Below, piece by piece: positions 1 to 7,770 of a stretch of DNA of 64,000 bases. Made by a program: the position numbers and the translations under genes. The DNA is from Siminovitchia fortis (GTDB lineage Bacteria > Bacillota > Bacilli > Bacillales > Bacillaceae_C), in the NCBI RefSeq assembly GCF_003605365.2, contig NZ_QYTU02000012.1, forward strand, positions 1 through 64,000. The letters run 5' to 3'. Positions within the stretch are counted from its first letter, which is position 1, and the number at the start of each line of letters is the position of its first letter. The notes under the pieces were generated by a model, which was not told the DNA's origin, did not search any database, and saw only the letters and a program-made list of their open reading frames with translations.

Positions 1-512
1 TTGATAAGACACCGCCGGCTATGCCAACCGTCTCAAATGTCAGCAACAAAGATAAAAAAATAACTGGAACAGCAGAGTCCGGTTCAAAGGTAACTGTCAA
101 AGCCGGGAAGAAAACAGTCAAAACAACAACGGCCACGAAAGCCGGCAAATTTACCATTACGTTGAAATCAGCCCAAAAGGCAGGAACAATCCTATACGTG
201 ACAGCAACAGACAAGGCTGGTAATGTGAGTAAAGCAAGAAAAGTAAAAGTTGCGGATAAAATCCCTCCAAGTGTTCCAAAAGTAAACAAGGTGACAATTA
301 AGTCCACTTCGGTAAAAGGCAAAGCAGAAGCAAATTCAACTGTCTATGTGAAAGCTGGAAAAAAAGTCATCGGTTCAACCAAAGCAAATAACAAAGGGAA
401 TTTTACGGTGAAAATTAAAAAACAGAAAGCGGGTACGGTTCTTCAAGTCTATGCAAAGGATAAAGCCGGAAATATAGGTAAACCTGCAAAGGTAAAAGTA
501 CAAAAGAGATAG
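1..512 (+). CDS. Ig-like repeat surface protein, C-terminal part (5' end outside window)
   Basis: The frame is open from the window edge, so only the C-terminal ~170 residues are present. They form two tandem Lys-rich bacterial Ig-like units of about 83 residues; units begin DKTPPAMPTV and DKIPPSVPKV and each ends near a KDKAGN or TDKAGN motif. The same units close the next gene, and the two C-termini are close to identical in pattern, so the two genes look like a tandem duplication. Known families with such repeats are secreted adhesion or wall-binding proteins. The N-terminal domain cannot be seen; by analogy with the neighbour it may be a metalloprotease, which is inference only. Confidence 0.8.
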   Translation, partial: DKTPPAMPTVSNVSNKDKKITGTAESGSKVTVKAGKKTVKTTTATKAGKFTITLKSAQKAGTILYVTATDKAGNVSKARKVKVADKIPPSVPKVNKVTIKSTSVKGKAEANSTVYVKAGKKVIGSTKANNKGNFTVKIKKQKAGTVLQVYAKDKAGNIGKPAKVKVQKR

Positions 513-517
513 GAAAG

Positions 518-555
518 AAGGTTGTCCCGTGATTGATATGCGGGCAGCCTTTTTC
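518..555 (+). terminator. Intrinsic terminator of the first Ig-like gene
   Basis: Arms AAGGTTGTCCCG (518-529) and CGGGCAGCCTT (541-551) pair around an 11-nt loop and are followed by a T-rich run. It starts six bases after the stop codon. Confidence 0.85.
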
Positions 556-603
556 TTTGAAAAAATGCTGAAGGGTTTAAGAGGAAATTCTTTTTAGAAA
601 CTA

Positions 604-632
604 TCCACCATCACTAATATTTAGACTATAAT
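604..632 (+). promoter_or_regulatory. Possible sigma-A promoter of the M30-like protease gene
   Basis: A perfect TATAAT lies at 627-632, 42 bases before the start codon. The matching -35 region (604-609, TCCACC) is poor, so the promoter may need an activator or an extended element. Called from the -10 box and position only. Confidence 0.4.
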
Positions 633-674
633 CCTCTTAGACAGTCATTATTTTCTAACAGAAAGGTCAAGAGG

Positions 675-2810
675 ATGAGACATATAAAAAGAGCCCTTAT
701 TTGTATACTGATTATATTATTGAGCGCGCCCGCTTCGGCGTTCGCGGAGACCGAGATAGAGGTAGATTCAAATCCGAGTATGCAGGGGGAACCGGCTGCC
801 AATGTTTTAAATCAACCCGCTAAAAACTATATGCTGATCAGCAATGAATCGGTGAACCCCAATAGCAAACAATCTACAGGAACTCCCGTCATTAATAACG
901 AAAAATATCTTTTGGAGAAAAATGTAAGGCCCGAAGCCTTTCGGATGGATGTAAACCTTCCGTTCGATACCGAGAAATTCGAAGACCGGAAGCTGCACGG
1001 AAGGTCTTTAATGTATAAATCCCTTATGAAAGTCGGGGCAACTCGGTATTTCAGCGTTTTTGATTTTGACAAATTCATAGAATATAAGATTCAGGCCCGG
1101 CTTCTTTATACAGGAAAGAAAGTGAATGTATGGGGTTATGATAAAAATTTTACAAAAGAACATGCGAAGAAGTTAGGCAATGAATTTGATGAAAAAATTT
1201 ACCCGGCAGTCACTGAGAATTTTGGGCCCGAGTCGGATGTGGACGGCGACGGCAAAATAAATATTCTTTGTTACGATATAAAGGACGGATTCGAATACAG
1301 CGGAGGATACATAGCCGGTTATTTTTATTCGAGAGATTTGTATGATGTGCCAGGGTCGAACCGGTCGGAAATTTTTTATATCGACACCTATCCGACAATG
1401 GGCCTGGGTTCCAAAAAAGATGTTGCGGCTGCATATAGCACTTTGGCCCACGAATTTCAGCATATGGTGAACTTTAACCAAAATGTCTTGGTTGAAGGCG
1501 GCAAGGAGATGGATCCGTGGCTTGATGAAGGTCTGTCAATGGCAGCCGAGCAAATTTATACGGGCAGTGTATTAAGAGACCGGATTGATTATTATAACTC
1601 TTCCTATTCTGTCACAAACGGACATTCCCTTTTATATTGGGATGATGATGGGGACGTGCTTGCAAACTATTCCCTATCTTATCTTTTTATGCAATATGTA
1701 AAGGCACAGTCAAAACAGGGCGATGCGATTTTCAAAGAAATCATCAGGGATAAAAGCAATAACTACAAGGCTGTTGAAAAAGCTGCGAAGAAATACATTG
1801 ATCCCAAACTTACATTCGGGACATTGATGACCAATTTCCGGGGAGCCCTTCTTTTAAAAGAAAAAAGCGGAAAGTACGGATTTAACAGCGAACCAGGCTT
1901 CAACACGATAAGGCCTCGGATTTACAAAGGATCCAGCGCCAATTTAAGGGGCGGGGGCGCGGTGGTCAAAGAAGCAACGGGCAAAGAAACAATACCAACT
2001 TCTAAAGGAAAGAATATTAAATACACATTTTTTGGACCCGGCGAACCTAGGGATCACACGGCACCGGCTAGACCAGTTGTACAAAAAGTGAGTGACCGGG
2101 ATACGGTTGTAAAAGGCACCGCCGAGGCAGGAGCCACGGTATATGTAAAAGCGGGTACTGCAAGTTTGGGAAAGGCCGTTTCCGACAGCAAGAAGTCATT
2201 TTCGGCTGCGATTAAAAAACAAAAAGCGGGAACCAAGCTGCAAGTATACGCCGTTGACAAAGCCGGAAACAAAAGTGATGCTGCCGCTGTGACAGTGATT
2301 GACAAAACGCCGCCGGCCATGCCGACCGTTTCCAAGGTCAGCAATCGGGACTTAAAAGTGAGCGGGAAAGCGGAGACAGGTTCAAAAGTTACGGTTACAG
2401 CCGGCGGCAAGATCATTGGTTCAGGAATGGCCGACAAGGCTGGCAAATATGCAGTGAACCTGAAAGCACGGCGAAAAGCTGGGACAGCACTGTATGTGAA
2501 AGCTGCCGACAAAGCCGGCAATATCAGCAAAGAGCGCAAAGTCATTGTGCTGGATAAAATCCCTCCCAAAGTACCCGAAGTGAACAAAGTGACAAATAAA
2601 ACAACAGCAGTTAAGGGAAAAACAGAGAAGGGAGCCACTGTTTATGTAAAAGCAGGGAAAAAGGTGCTTGGTACGGCCAAGGCCAATGACAAAGGCAGCT
2701 TCACTGTGAAAATAAAAAAACAAAGAGTCGGTACGTTATTGGAAATATATGCAAAAGATCAAGCAGGAAACACGAGTAAGGCTGCAAAAGTTACAGTTAA
2801 AAAAGCTTAA
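675..2810 (+). CDS. Secreted M30-like zinc metalloprotease with three C-terminal Ig-like repeats
   Basis: The 711-residue protein starts with a Sec signal peptide (residues 1-24, basic then hydrophobic, cut after ASAFA). A gluzincin motif HEFQH lies near residue 259 and is followed about 22 residues on by WLDEGLS, giving the third zinc ligand; DVDGDGKINIL upstream resembles a calcium site. This pattern is typical of the hyicolysin (M30) group. From about residue 461 three ~83-residue Ig-like repeats follow, like those of the preceding truncated gene. An extracellular protease tethered by its repeats to the wall or a polymer is likely. ATG 675 follows GAAAGG at a normal distance. No anchor (LPXTG, SLH) is seen. 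The protease call is strong; substrate unknown. Confidence 0.85.
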   Translation: MRHIKRALICILIILLSAPASAFAETEIEVDSNPSMQGEPAANVLNQPAKNYMLISNESVNPNSKQSTGTPVINNEKYLLEKNVRPEAFRMDVNLPFDTEKFEDRKLHGRSLMYKSLMKVGATRYFSVFDFDKFIEYKIQARLLYTGKKVNVWGYDKNFTKEHAKKLGNEFDEKIYPAVTENFGPESDVDGDGKINILCYDIKDGFEYSGGYIAGYFYSRDLYDVPGSNRSEIFYIDTYPTMGLGSKKDVAAAYSTLAHEFQHMVNFNQNVLVEGGKEMDPWLDEGLSMAAEQIYTGSVLRDRIDYYNSSYSVTNGHSLLYWDDDGDVLANYSLSYLFMQYVKAQSKQGDAIFKEIIRDKSNNYKAVEKAAKKYIDPKLTFGTLMTNFRGALLLKEKSGKYGFNSEPGFNTIRPRIYKGSSANLRGGGAVVKEATGKETIPTSKGKNIKYTFFGPGEPRDHTAPARPVVQKVSDRDTVVKGTAEAGATVYVKAGTASLGKAVSDSKKSFSAAIKKQKAGTKLQVYAVDKAGNKSDAAAVTVIDKTPPAMPTVSKVSNRDLKVSGKAETGSKVTVTAGGKIIGSGMADKAGKYAVNLKARRKAGTALYVKAADKAGNISKERKVIVLDKIPPKVPEVNKVTNKTTAVKGKTEKGATVYVKAGKKVLGTAKANDKGSFTVKIKKQRVGTLLEIYAKDQAGNTSKAAKVTVKKA

Positions 2811-2816
2811 CATGGA

Positions 2817-2853
2817 AGAAGGTTGTCCTTTTTAAACAGGACGGCCTTTTTTA
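2817..2853 (+). terminator. Intrinsic terminator after the M30-like protease
   Basis: AAGGTTGTCC and GGACGGCCTT pair (two G-U pairs) around TTTTTAAACA and are followed by TTTTT. Its arms resemble those of the terminator at 518, as expected if both genes and their 3' flanks were duplicated. Confidence 0.85.
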
Positions 2854-2871
2854 TATTGTTTGAGGGGGCAA

Positions 2872-3612
2872 TGATGATCTGGGAGTGGGGGGATATGCTC
2901 CGAAAAAGCGGAGATATGATCCGGTGTGAGCAGTATATGATCGGGAGGTGCAGGGAAATGATCCGATGTGAGCGGGATATGATCCAGGAATGGCGAATAT
3001 GATCCAAGGAGTGTGGGATATGCTCCGAAAAAGCGGAGATATGATCCGGTGTGAGCAGTATATGATCGGGAAGTTCGGTTTATAATCCGATGTAAGCAGG
3101 ATATGATCCAAGGAGCGCGGAATATGCTCCGGGAATGGAGAATATGCTTCTTTTTCAAGAACGGATGAATAGGTTTTAGAAAAATGTTCTTTCCGCATCC
3201 TTTGGAACTGCCGGGACACTTAGGATATGATCTGGAACCCTTTGAAATGATCGGAAACCTCTCGGATATGATCCGAAACGCTAGGGATATGATCTGAAAA
3301 CGACGATAAATGATCCCGGGAAAACATAATATGATCCGACTTCTAAGTATTATGATCCGCTGAACCTTACCCTTTATATAGGTGGAGAGATTCATCCTGG
3401 TCAAAAAATATGCTCTAGGTACGATCCGATCCGCGTCAGATATGATCGGAAACCCAGTAATATGATCGGAGCCCCAAGAAATATGATCTATCTTACGCAT
3501 CATATAATCGGATCTGCACCATAAATGGTCCGAATCCAGGTAATATGATCCAACTCCAGGTAATATGATCCGTCCCCCGGGAATATGATCCAAAAACTTT
3601 AGAATATAATCC
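2872..3612. repeat. Array of about 31 degenerate 20-21 nt repeats with core ATATGATCC
   Basis: Cores begin at 2893, 2914, 2935, 2956, 2977, 2997, 3018, 3039, 3060, 3080, 3101, 3122 and 3142, then, after a gap, at 3225, 3245, 3266, 3287, 3308, 3329 and 3350, then at 3408, 3440, 3460, 3481, 3502, 3523, 3543, 3563, 3583 and 3604. Spacing is 20 or 21 nt with few exceptions; the core varies as ATATGMTCY or AAATGATCS and the 11-12 nt between cores is not conserved, though two adjacent units (2893-2934 and 3018-3059) are duplicated exactly. Long reading frames through the array on the minus strand are a by-product of the 21-nt period. The stretch holds no gene that I can support. The same motif recurs at 5047 and 44492. 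Confidence 0.9.
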
Positions 3613-3693
3613 GGTTTACCTCCACTTTTACGGACAGCAAGGAAAAACTCTCAAGAAGTAATGGAAAAAATAGAGTCATTAACAGAAGGAGTG

Positions 3694-3726
3694 AGCGCTG
3701 AAAAATGAAGATCCAGTGCTTTTTTA
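3694..3726 (+). terminator. Terminator-like hairpin between the repeat array and the HtrA-like gene
   Basis: AGCGCTG (3694-3700) pairs with CAGTGCT (3714-3720; one G-U) and is followed by six T. Only a 15-codon frame (3661-3708, ATG to TGA) without a clear ribosome binding site lies before it, so what it terminates is unknown; it may end a transcript that crosses the array. Confidence 0.55.
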
Positions 3727-3730
3727 TATA

Positions 3731-3758
3731 TTAAACCCCCTTCCGCCTATAGTATAAT
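3731..3758 (+). promoter_or_regulatory. Sigma-A type promoter of the zinc-ribbon protease
   Basis: TATAAT at 3753-3758 with a weak TTAAAC -35 at 3731-3736 (16-nt spacer), about 45 nt before the start codon. Confidence 0.5.
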
Positions 3759-3803
3759 GAACAAAAATAGATAATTTTTCCCAGAAAGAAAGAGGTGGGG
3801 ATA

Positions 3804-4973
3804 TTGTACTGTCCAAATTGCGGCGCTGAAAAACAAAAAAGGGGTCAATATTGCAGGGAATGCGGAAAGCCGATGGGGTCACGCTCGACAATCATCATTT
3901 CTCTGATGGCGTTGCTGATTGCACTGGCCGGAACGGGGCTGGGCATCTTCTTCTTTTTTAATAAAAAAGAAGAGCCAGTAAAAGTCATAAAGGCGGAGCG
4001 CGAGCCTGATCCTGTAGTGAAAGTCATCGAGGAAGAGAAAGAAAAAGAACCGGAACCAGAACCGGAAAAGAAAGAGGAAGTTAAAGCACCCGAACCTCCA
4101 AAAACGAAAAGCAAGACAGATATTATAAAAGAGGCTCAAAATAAAGTTTTTACTATTTTCACAGATACGAGCCAAGGGTCTGGGTTTTTATTTACCAATA
4201 AAGGGGATGTCGTGACGAACGCGCACGTGGTTGCAGGATTCACAGATGTGTTGGTGAAAAGCAGCGATGGAACGGAATACCAGGGCCAGGTCATCGGTAT
4301 TTCGGATGTCGTTGATATTGCACTCATACGAGTTGATCCGTTGTCCGGAAAAGAGCCGCTTCCAGTTGAAATGGCGCAAACCGCTGTGGGCACAGAAGTC
4401 ATTGCGCTCGGCAGCCCGCGAGGGTTGGAAAATACGGCAACAGTCGGATATTTGACCGGGATCGACCGTGACATCTTGGGAGAATTCAATTATGAAAAAG
4501 TGTATCAGATTGATGCGCAGATTTCTCCAGGAAGCAGCGGCGGGCCGCTGTTGGATGCAACGACAGGAAACGTGATCGGCATCAACTCGGCCGTGTTGAT
4601 TGCGGATCAATCCATAGGATTTTCAATACCCATGTTCAGTGTACATAACCAATTCACCCAATGGTCCCAGAATCCAATGAGCGCGGAAGAGGTCAGCAGC
4701 CTGTTCGGATTCTATGAGGAATATTACGATTATTGGGAGTGGGAAGACTCAGATTGGGAATACAATGAAGATGACTATTATGACTGGGAAAGTGATGGCG
4801 GGTCTGAAAACCAGGATGGGAACGATTCCTATGAAGAGGAACCGTCGGATAATCCCGCGTCTGAGGAGGACGAAGAGGAACCTAAAGAAGATCCATCATT
4901 AAAGCAAAATAATAATGATGAGGAAGGTGGATTATACAAAGAAAATACAGATGAAGAAGCGAATACGGAGTAA
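3804..4973 (+). CDS. Membrane-anchored HtrA/trypsin-like serine protease with N-terminal zinc ribbon
   Basis: Domain order in 389 residues: a CPNCG...CRECG zinc ribbon at the N-terminus; one transmembrane helix (about residues 28-50); a Glu/Pro/Lys linker; a trypsin-like domain with the triad His in VVTNAHVV, Asp in VVDIALIRV and Ser in SPGSSGGPL; and a very acidic tail rich in Trp, Tyr and Asp (about residues 305-389). No PDZ domain is present. The ribbon would be cytosolic and the protease extracytosolic if the helix is a signal anchor. TTG 3804 is preferred over GTG 3795 because AGAGGTGGGG lies just upstream and zinc-ribbon proteins usually begin M-Y-C-P-N-C. Family assignment is sure; the tail is unusual and its role unknown. 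Confidence 0.88.
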   Translation: MYCPNCGAEKQKRGQYCRECGKPMGSRSTIIISLMALLIALAGTGLGIFFFFNKKEEPVKVIKAEREPDPVVKVIEEEKEKEPEPEPEKKEEVKAPEPPKTKSKTDIIKEAQNKVFTIFTDTSQGSGFLFTNKGDVVTNAHVVAGFTDVLVKSSDGTEYQGQVIGISDVVDIALIRVDPLSGKEPLPVEMAQTAVGTEVIALGSPRGLENTATVGYLTGIDRDILGEFNYEKVYQIDAQISPGSSGGPLLDATTGNVIGINSAVLIADQSIGFSIPMFSVHNQFTQWSQNPMSAEEVSSLFGFYEEYYDYWEWEDSDWEYNEDDYYDWESDGGSENQDGNDSYEEEPSDNPASEEDEEEPKEDPSLKQNNNDEEGGLYKENTDEEANTE

Positions 4974-4978
4974 TTACA

Positions 4979-5018
4979 GCGGCAAGGCTCAAATTGATTG
5001 GGTCTTGCTGCTTTTTTG
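4979..5018 (+). terminator. Intrinsic terminator of the HtrA-like gene
   Basis: AGCGGCAAGG and TCTTGCTGCT pair (two G-U) and are followed by TTTTTT. Confidence 0.85.
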
Positions 5019-5046
5019 TTTTCGAATTGGTGGGAGGAAGAATTAA

Positions 5047-5117
5047 GTATGCTCCGGGATGTGAGGGATATGATCCTGGGCTTGGAGATATGATCCGGAG
5101 AAGCGGATCTATGATCC
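5047..5117. repeat. Short 4-unit array of the ATATGATCC repeat
   Basis: Cores at 5047 (GTATGCTCC), 5068, 5088 and 5109 keep the 20-21 nt spacing of the large array at 2872-3612. It sits between the terminators of two convergent genes. Confidence 0.85.
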
Positions 5118-5124
5118 AACCTAC

Positions 5125-5151
5125 TAAAAAAGGTTCAGCTCGGCTGAACCT
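5125..5151 (-). terminator. Intrinsic terminator of the SGNH esterase gene
   Basis: A 9-bp perfect stem, AGGTTCAGC / GCTGAACCT, with loop TCG. On the minus strand the stem is followed by six T. It begins four bases after the esterase stop codon. Confidence 0.85.
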
Positions 5152-5154
5152 CAC

Positions 5155-5862
5155 CTAATCTACATATTTTTTTATGGTCTCTCTCCACAAAATGTAACCT
5201 TTTCCCGTCAAATGGATCCCGTCAATCGTATACTCCTCCGGAAGCTGATCGTTCTCTGCAAAAATGGAGTAGAGATCAATATAGTGAACCCCCGTATTTT
5301 CCGCCAAATAACGCAGCCCTTCATTCATTTTCTTGATTTTATAGTTGGTTAATATCTTTCCATACTTCTTATTATTGACAGGGAGTAAACTTTGGATAAA
5401 AATTTCTGTTTTTGGCGCCCCCGATTGAATTCGATCTATAATTAGAGAATAATTTTCGAGGGTTGCAGAAACACTGTGGCTCCTTAAATCATTCACACCA
5501 ATAAGAAGGAAAATTTGTTTTGGTTGGGCAGCAATCACGCTGTCCAGGCGATCAAGGACTCCTTCTGTAGTATCACCGCCAATGCCCCGGTTGATCACGT
5601 TTTTCCCGGGAAAAAGCTCTGCCCATTCTGTTCTAAAGGTAAGGCTGTCTCCAAGAAATACAATGAAATTCGGCGGAATGGAGAGTTCGTCAAATAAACT
5701 TGTCCTCTCATAATAGTGGAACCCCGCTCTATTGACTGCATTCGTTTTCTTTACACCTGCATCAACCTTATCAAGCTTGACGAAAGTAAACCCGGTTACG
5801 ATAATGAACAGTAAGTTGAACCCGATAGAAATAAAAAGAATGCGCCTTATTTTTCTGTTCAT
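5155..5862 (-). CDS. SGNH/GDSL-type esterase with N-terminal membrane anchor
   Basis: The 235-residue protein has a basic N-terminus and one hydrophobic helix (about residues 6-28) without a clear cleavage site, then an SGNH hydrolase domain: block I FLGDSLT (Ser about 73), block II Gly in NRGIGGDTTEG, block III GVND, block V DGIHLT. These carry Ser, Gly, Asn and His of the catalytic set. The family includes lipases, thioesterases and glycan O-deacetylases; the anchor points to an extracytosolic substrate, perhaps a wall polymer (inference). ATG 5862 has GAGGTG six bases upstream; an earlier TTG-type start has none. It stands alone, convergent to the protease gene. Confidence 0.85.
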   Translation of the reverse strand: MNRKIRRILFISIGFNLLFIIVTGFTFVKLDKVDAGVKKTNAVNRAGFHYYERTSLFDELSIPPNFIVFLGDSLTFRTEWAELFPGKNVINRGIGGDTTEGVLDRLDSVIAAQPKQIFLLIGVNDLRSHSVSATLENYSLIIDRIQSGAPKTEIFIQSLLPVNNKKYGKILTNYKIKKMNEGLRYLAENTGVHYIDLYSIFAENDQLPEEYTIDGIHLTGKGYILWRETIKKYVD

Positions 5863-6773
5863 GATGCACCTCAAGATTTGTTGGTAGTATAAGATTACCA
5901 CAAATAGGAGGGAGGCTCACATGAATTTTTTTGCAATATGGGTGTCGTTTGAACCTGTTATGACTAAAGTCCCGATATTCCAGAGCATACTTGATGAGCA
6001 GCGGTGTATTTTATATACCCTAACTCTACCCGCAGCTCCTACGGTGAAAACGAAAGTTTATGAGTACGTTGGGCTCCATCGTCTGACTTGCTGCTTGGTT
6101 TTCGCTATTGATTAGACGGAGTGATTACGATGCAAGGTTATCTATCTTTACCTGAAAGTATATAAGCAGAAAGATATCTCCAATAATATTCTTCGTCCAC
6201 TAGACGATTTCCTTACAAGGGGGTGGAGGGGTTAACCGATCAAATAGGAAATGGCGTAACTGATATACCGCGTCTTCCCATATGGGTTGCTTGCAAAATA
6301 TGCAGCGCACCATGGGCATGTACACTGTCACAAGAAGATCTTGTTATGTTGAGCCAGTATCTGACAAAACACATTAAACGTTTTGGTGAATATGTCATTG
6401 ATTTACAATACATCCTTCAAGCCGAGAAAAGAATATCGCTGTATAAATATATAATGGGTCATGTGCTGGAATACTCTTTTTCTCTGAAAAAACACATGTA
6501 ATTATGAGGATTGCGGGCATGCCATAACCGGCATGTGAGTGCCAGAAAAAAGATCGTGTAAGAAGGGCTGAGGAAACTGTTTTCCGACATACAAACGAGA
6601 TTATTAAGAACCGCAGAAACTTTTGGATAGCTTGGTATATGAGAAAAATTGCTGTTAATGCAGTTGATTATCAAATTCCCAAGAATCTCGTGACTCATAA
6701 GAGATTCAAAGTGTTTACATTAACCTTCGTTGCTTAGTTATAATCCTGTCCTCAAAAATAGCTATACGGTCTA
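5863..6773. other. Gap without a supported gene (two doubtful frames)
   Basis: Two plus-strand frames are open: 5921-6115 (64 codons, with a good AGGAGGGAGG before ATG) and 6223-6501 (92 codons from GTG). Neither translation resembles a family I know, both have irregular composition, and stops separate them, so they may be remnants of a decayed gene. The strong ribosome site before 5921 is the only positive sign. No terminator or repeat stands out. Confidence 0.4.
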
Positions 6774-6836
6774 TTTCATTTGGCTCTGTTTCATGTATAA
6801 TAAGATTCAGGAACGCTGTTTCGTAAATCGGAACGT
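6774..6836 (+). promoter_or_regulatory. Promoter and IclR-type operator of the galactonate regulator
   Basis: TATAAT lies at 6796-6801 (weak -35). Right after the expected start point a dyad-like element spans 6810-6836: GGAACG, then TGTTTCGTAA, then GGAACG. The same word order occurs at 7731-7756 before the aldolase gene, so the regulator probably binds both and controls its own gene. Confidence 0.6.
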
Positions 6837-6849
6837 TGGAGGAGGATTT

Positions 6850-7620
6850 ATGAAGAAAGGAATAGGAACTGTACAATCCGTTGACCGCGCGTTGGAAATC
6901 CTGGATATATTGCAGTCTGAGCCCCAAGGGATGGGGGTATCCCGTTTGGCTGATAGATTGGGAGTATCGAAAAGCACGGCTCACCGTTTGCTGCAGTCAT
7001 TATTGAAAAAGGATTTTGTTCAACAGAATGAAGAAAATCAACGATATTATCTTGGATTAAAGCTAATGCAGTTGGGACAGATAGTCGCTAATCAACTTGA
7101 TATTCGCCAAATTGCTTCACCTTTTATGCATAGATTGGTGGAAAAATCAGGTGAGACTGCCCATTTAGTCATCCGTGAAGGAAGTGAAATTGTTTATATT
7201 GATAAGATTGAAAGTTCAGCGACCATCCGGATGTTTTCAAATATTGGAAAGCGGGCTCCTATGCATTGTACAGGTGTAGGTAAAGCAATATTAGCATATT
7301 TACCCAAAGAGAAAATTGACTGGATTATTGAACAAAAAGGTTTACCGAGATTTACGAGTAATACAATTACTGATCGTGAGGAACTTTTCGAACATTTGAG
7401 AGAAATTCGATTACGCGGTTATTCAATTGACGACGAGGAGCACGAAGAAGGCATTAAATGTGCAGCAGCACCAATTTTGAACTCTAAAGGTGAGGTTGTG
7501 GCGGGTATTAGCGTAGCAGGGCCAATCATGCGTGTAAATAAGAGTAGTATTGATCGCATAGCAAAAGAGGTTCTTCAAGCATCTAAAGGTATTTCTAGGG
7601 CTCTTGGAGGAAAGTTTTGA
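6850..7620 (+). CDS. IclR-family transcriptional regulator of the galactonate operon
   Basis: The 256-residue protein has an N-terminal winged helix-turn-helix (residues 8-65; LADRLGVSKSTAHRLLQSL) and an IclR effector domain (about residues 80-250) with the usual GVGKA and DDEEHEEGI segments. IclR proteins bind small organic acids and act mostly as repressors. ATG 6850 follows GGAGGAGG at a good distance. The gene lies just before a D-galactonate operon on the same strand and shares operator-like sequences with it, so galactonate, its dehydrated product or the phosphorylated product is the likely effector (inference). Confidence 0.92.
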   Translation: MKKGIGTVQSVDRALEILDILQSEPQGMGVSRLADRLGVSKSTAHRLLQSLLKKDFVQQNEENQRYYLGLKLMQLGQIVANQLDIRQIASPFMHRLVEKSGETAHLVIREGSEIVYIDKIESSATIRMFSNIGKRAPMHCTGVGKAILAYLPKEKIDWIIEQKGLPRFTSNTITDREELFEHLREIRLRGYSIDDEEHEEGIKCAAAPILNSKGEVVAGISVAGPIMRVNKSSIDRIAKEVLQASKGISRALGGKF

Positions 7621-7690
7621 TTCAAATTTTCAAATTCGTTTGACAGAGTGAAAGAAGTAGATTTATAATAAACTCAAGATAATGAAACAT

Positions 7691-7709
7691 CGTTCCTTTA
7701 TAAGGAACG
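7691..7709 (+). promoter_or_regulatory. Operator-like palindrome before the aldolase gene
   Basis: Perfect 8-bp arms CGTTCCTT and AAGGAACG flank TAT. It shares the GGAAC/GTTCC word with the elements at 6810 and 7731 and may be a second IclR-family site in front of the operon. Confidence 0.55.
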
Positions 7710-7730
7710 AGTCCTTTTTAGTTGAATTTG

Positions 7731-7756
7731 GGAACGTTGTTCCGTAATAAGGAATG
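7731..7756 (+). promoter_or_regulatory. Operator-like element overlapping the aldolase leader
   Basis: GGAACGTTGTTCC (a palindrome) continues into CGTAATAAGGAATG. The pattern GGAACG-N-TGTTYCGTAA-N3-GGAAYG fits the element at 6810-6836. It ends just before the ribosome binding site of the aldolase gene. Confidence 0.6.
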
Positions 7757-7770
7757 AAGGAGGCGTGAAA

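Noticed and set aside
2054-2638. 194-codon minus-strand frame inside the Ig-like repeats
   Set aside because: Antisense shadow of a clear repeat-protein gene with no ribosome site.
2832-3593. Long minus-strand open frames across the repeat array, with heptad-like DHI/RSY residues
   Set aside because: A 21-nt period keeps a frame open by chance; units of 20 nt shift the frame, there is no ribosome site, and spacer codons are not conserved.
2872-3612. CRISPR array
   Set aside because: The repeat core is only about 9 nt and degenerate, spacers are 11-12 nt, and no cas genes are in the window.
5921-6115. 64-codon frame with good ribosome site
   Set aside because: Kept only as a note in the gap entry: no family likeness, odd composition and a neighbouring region full of stops.
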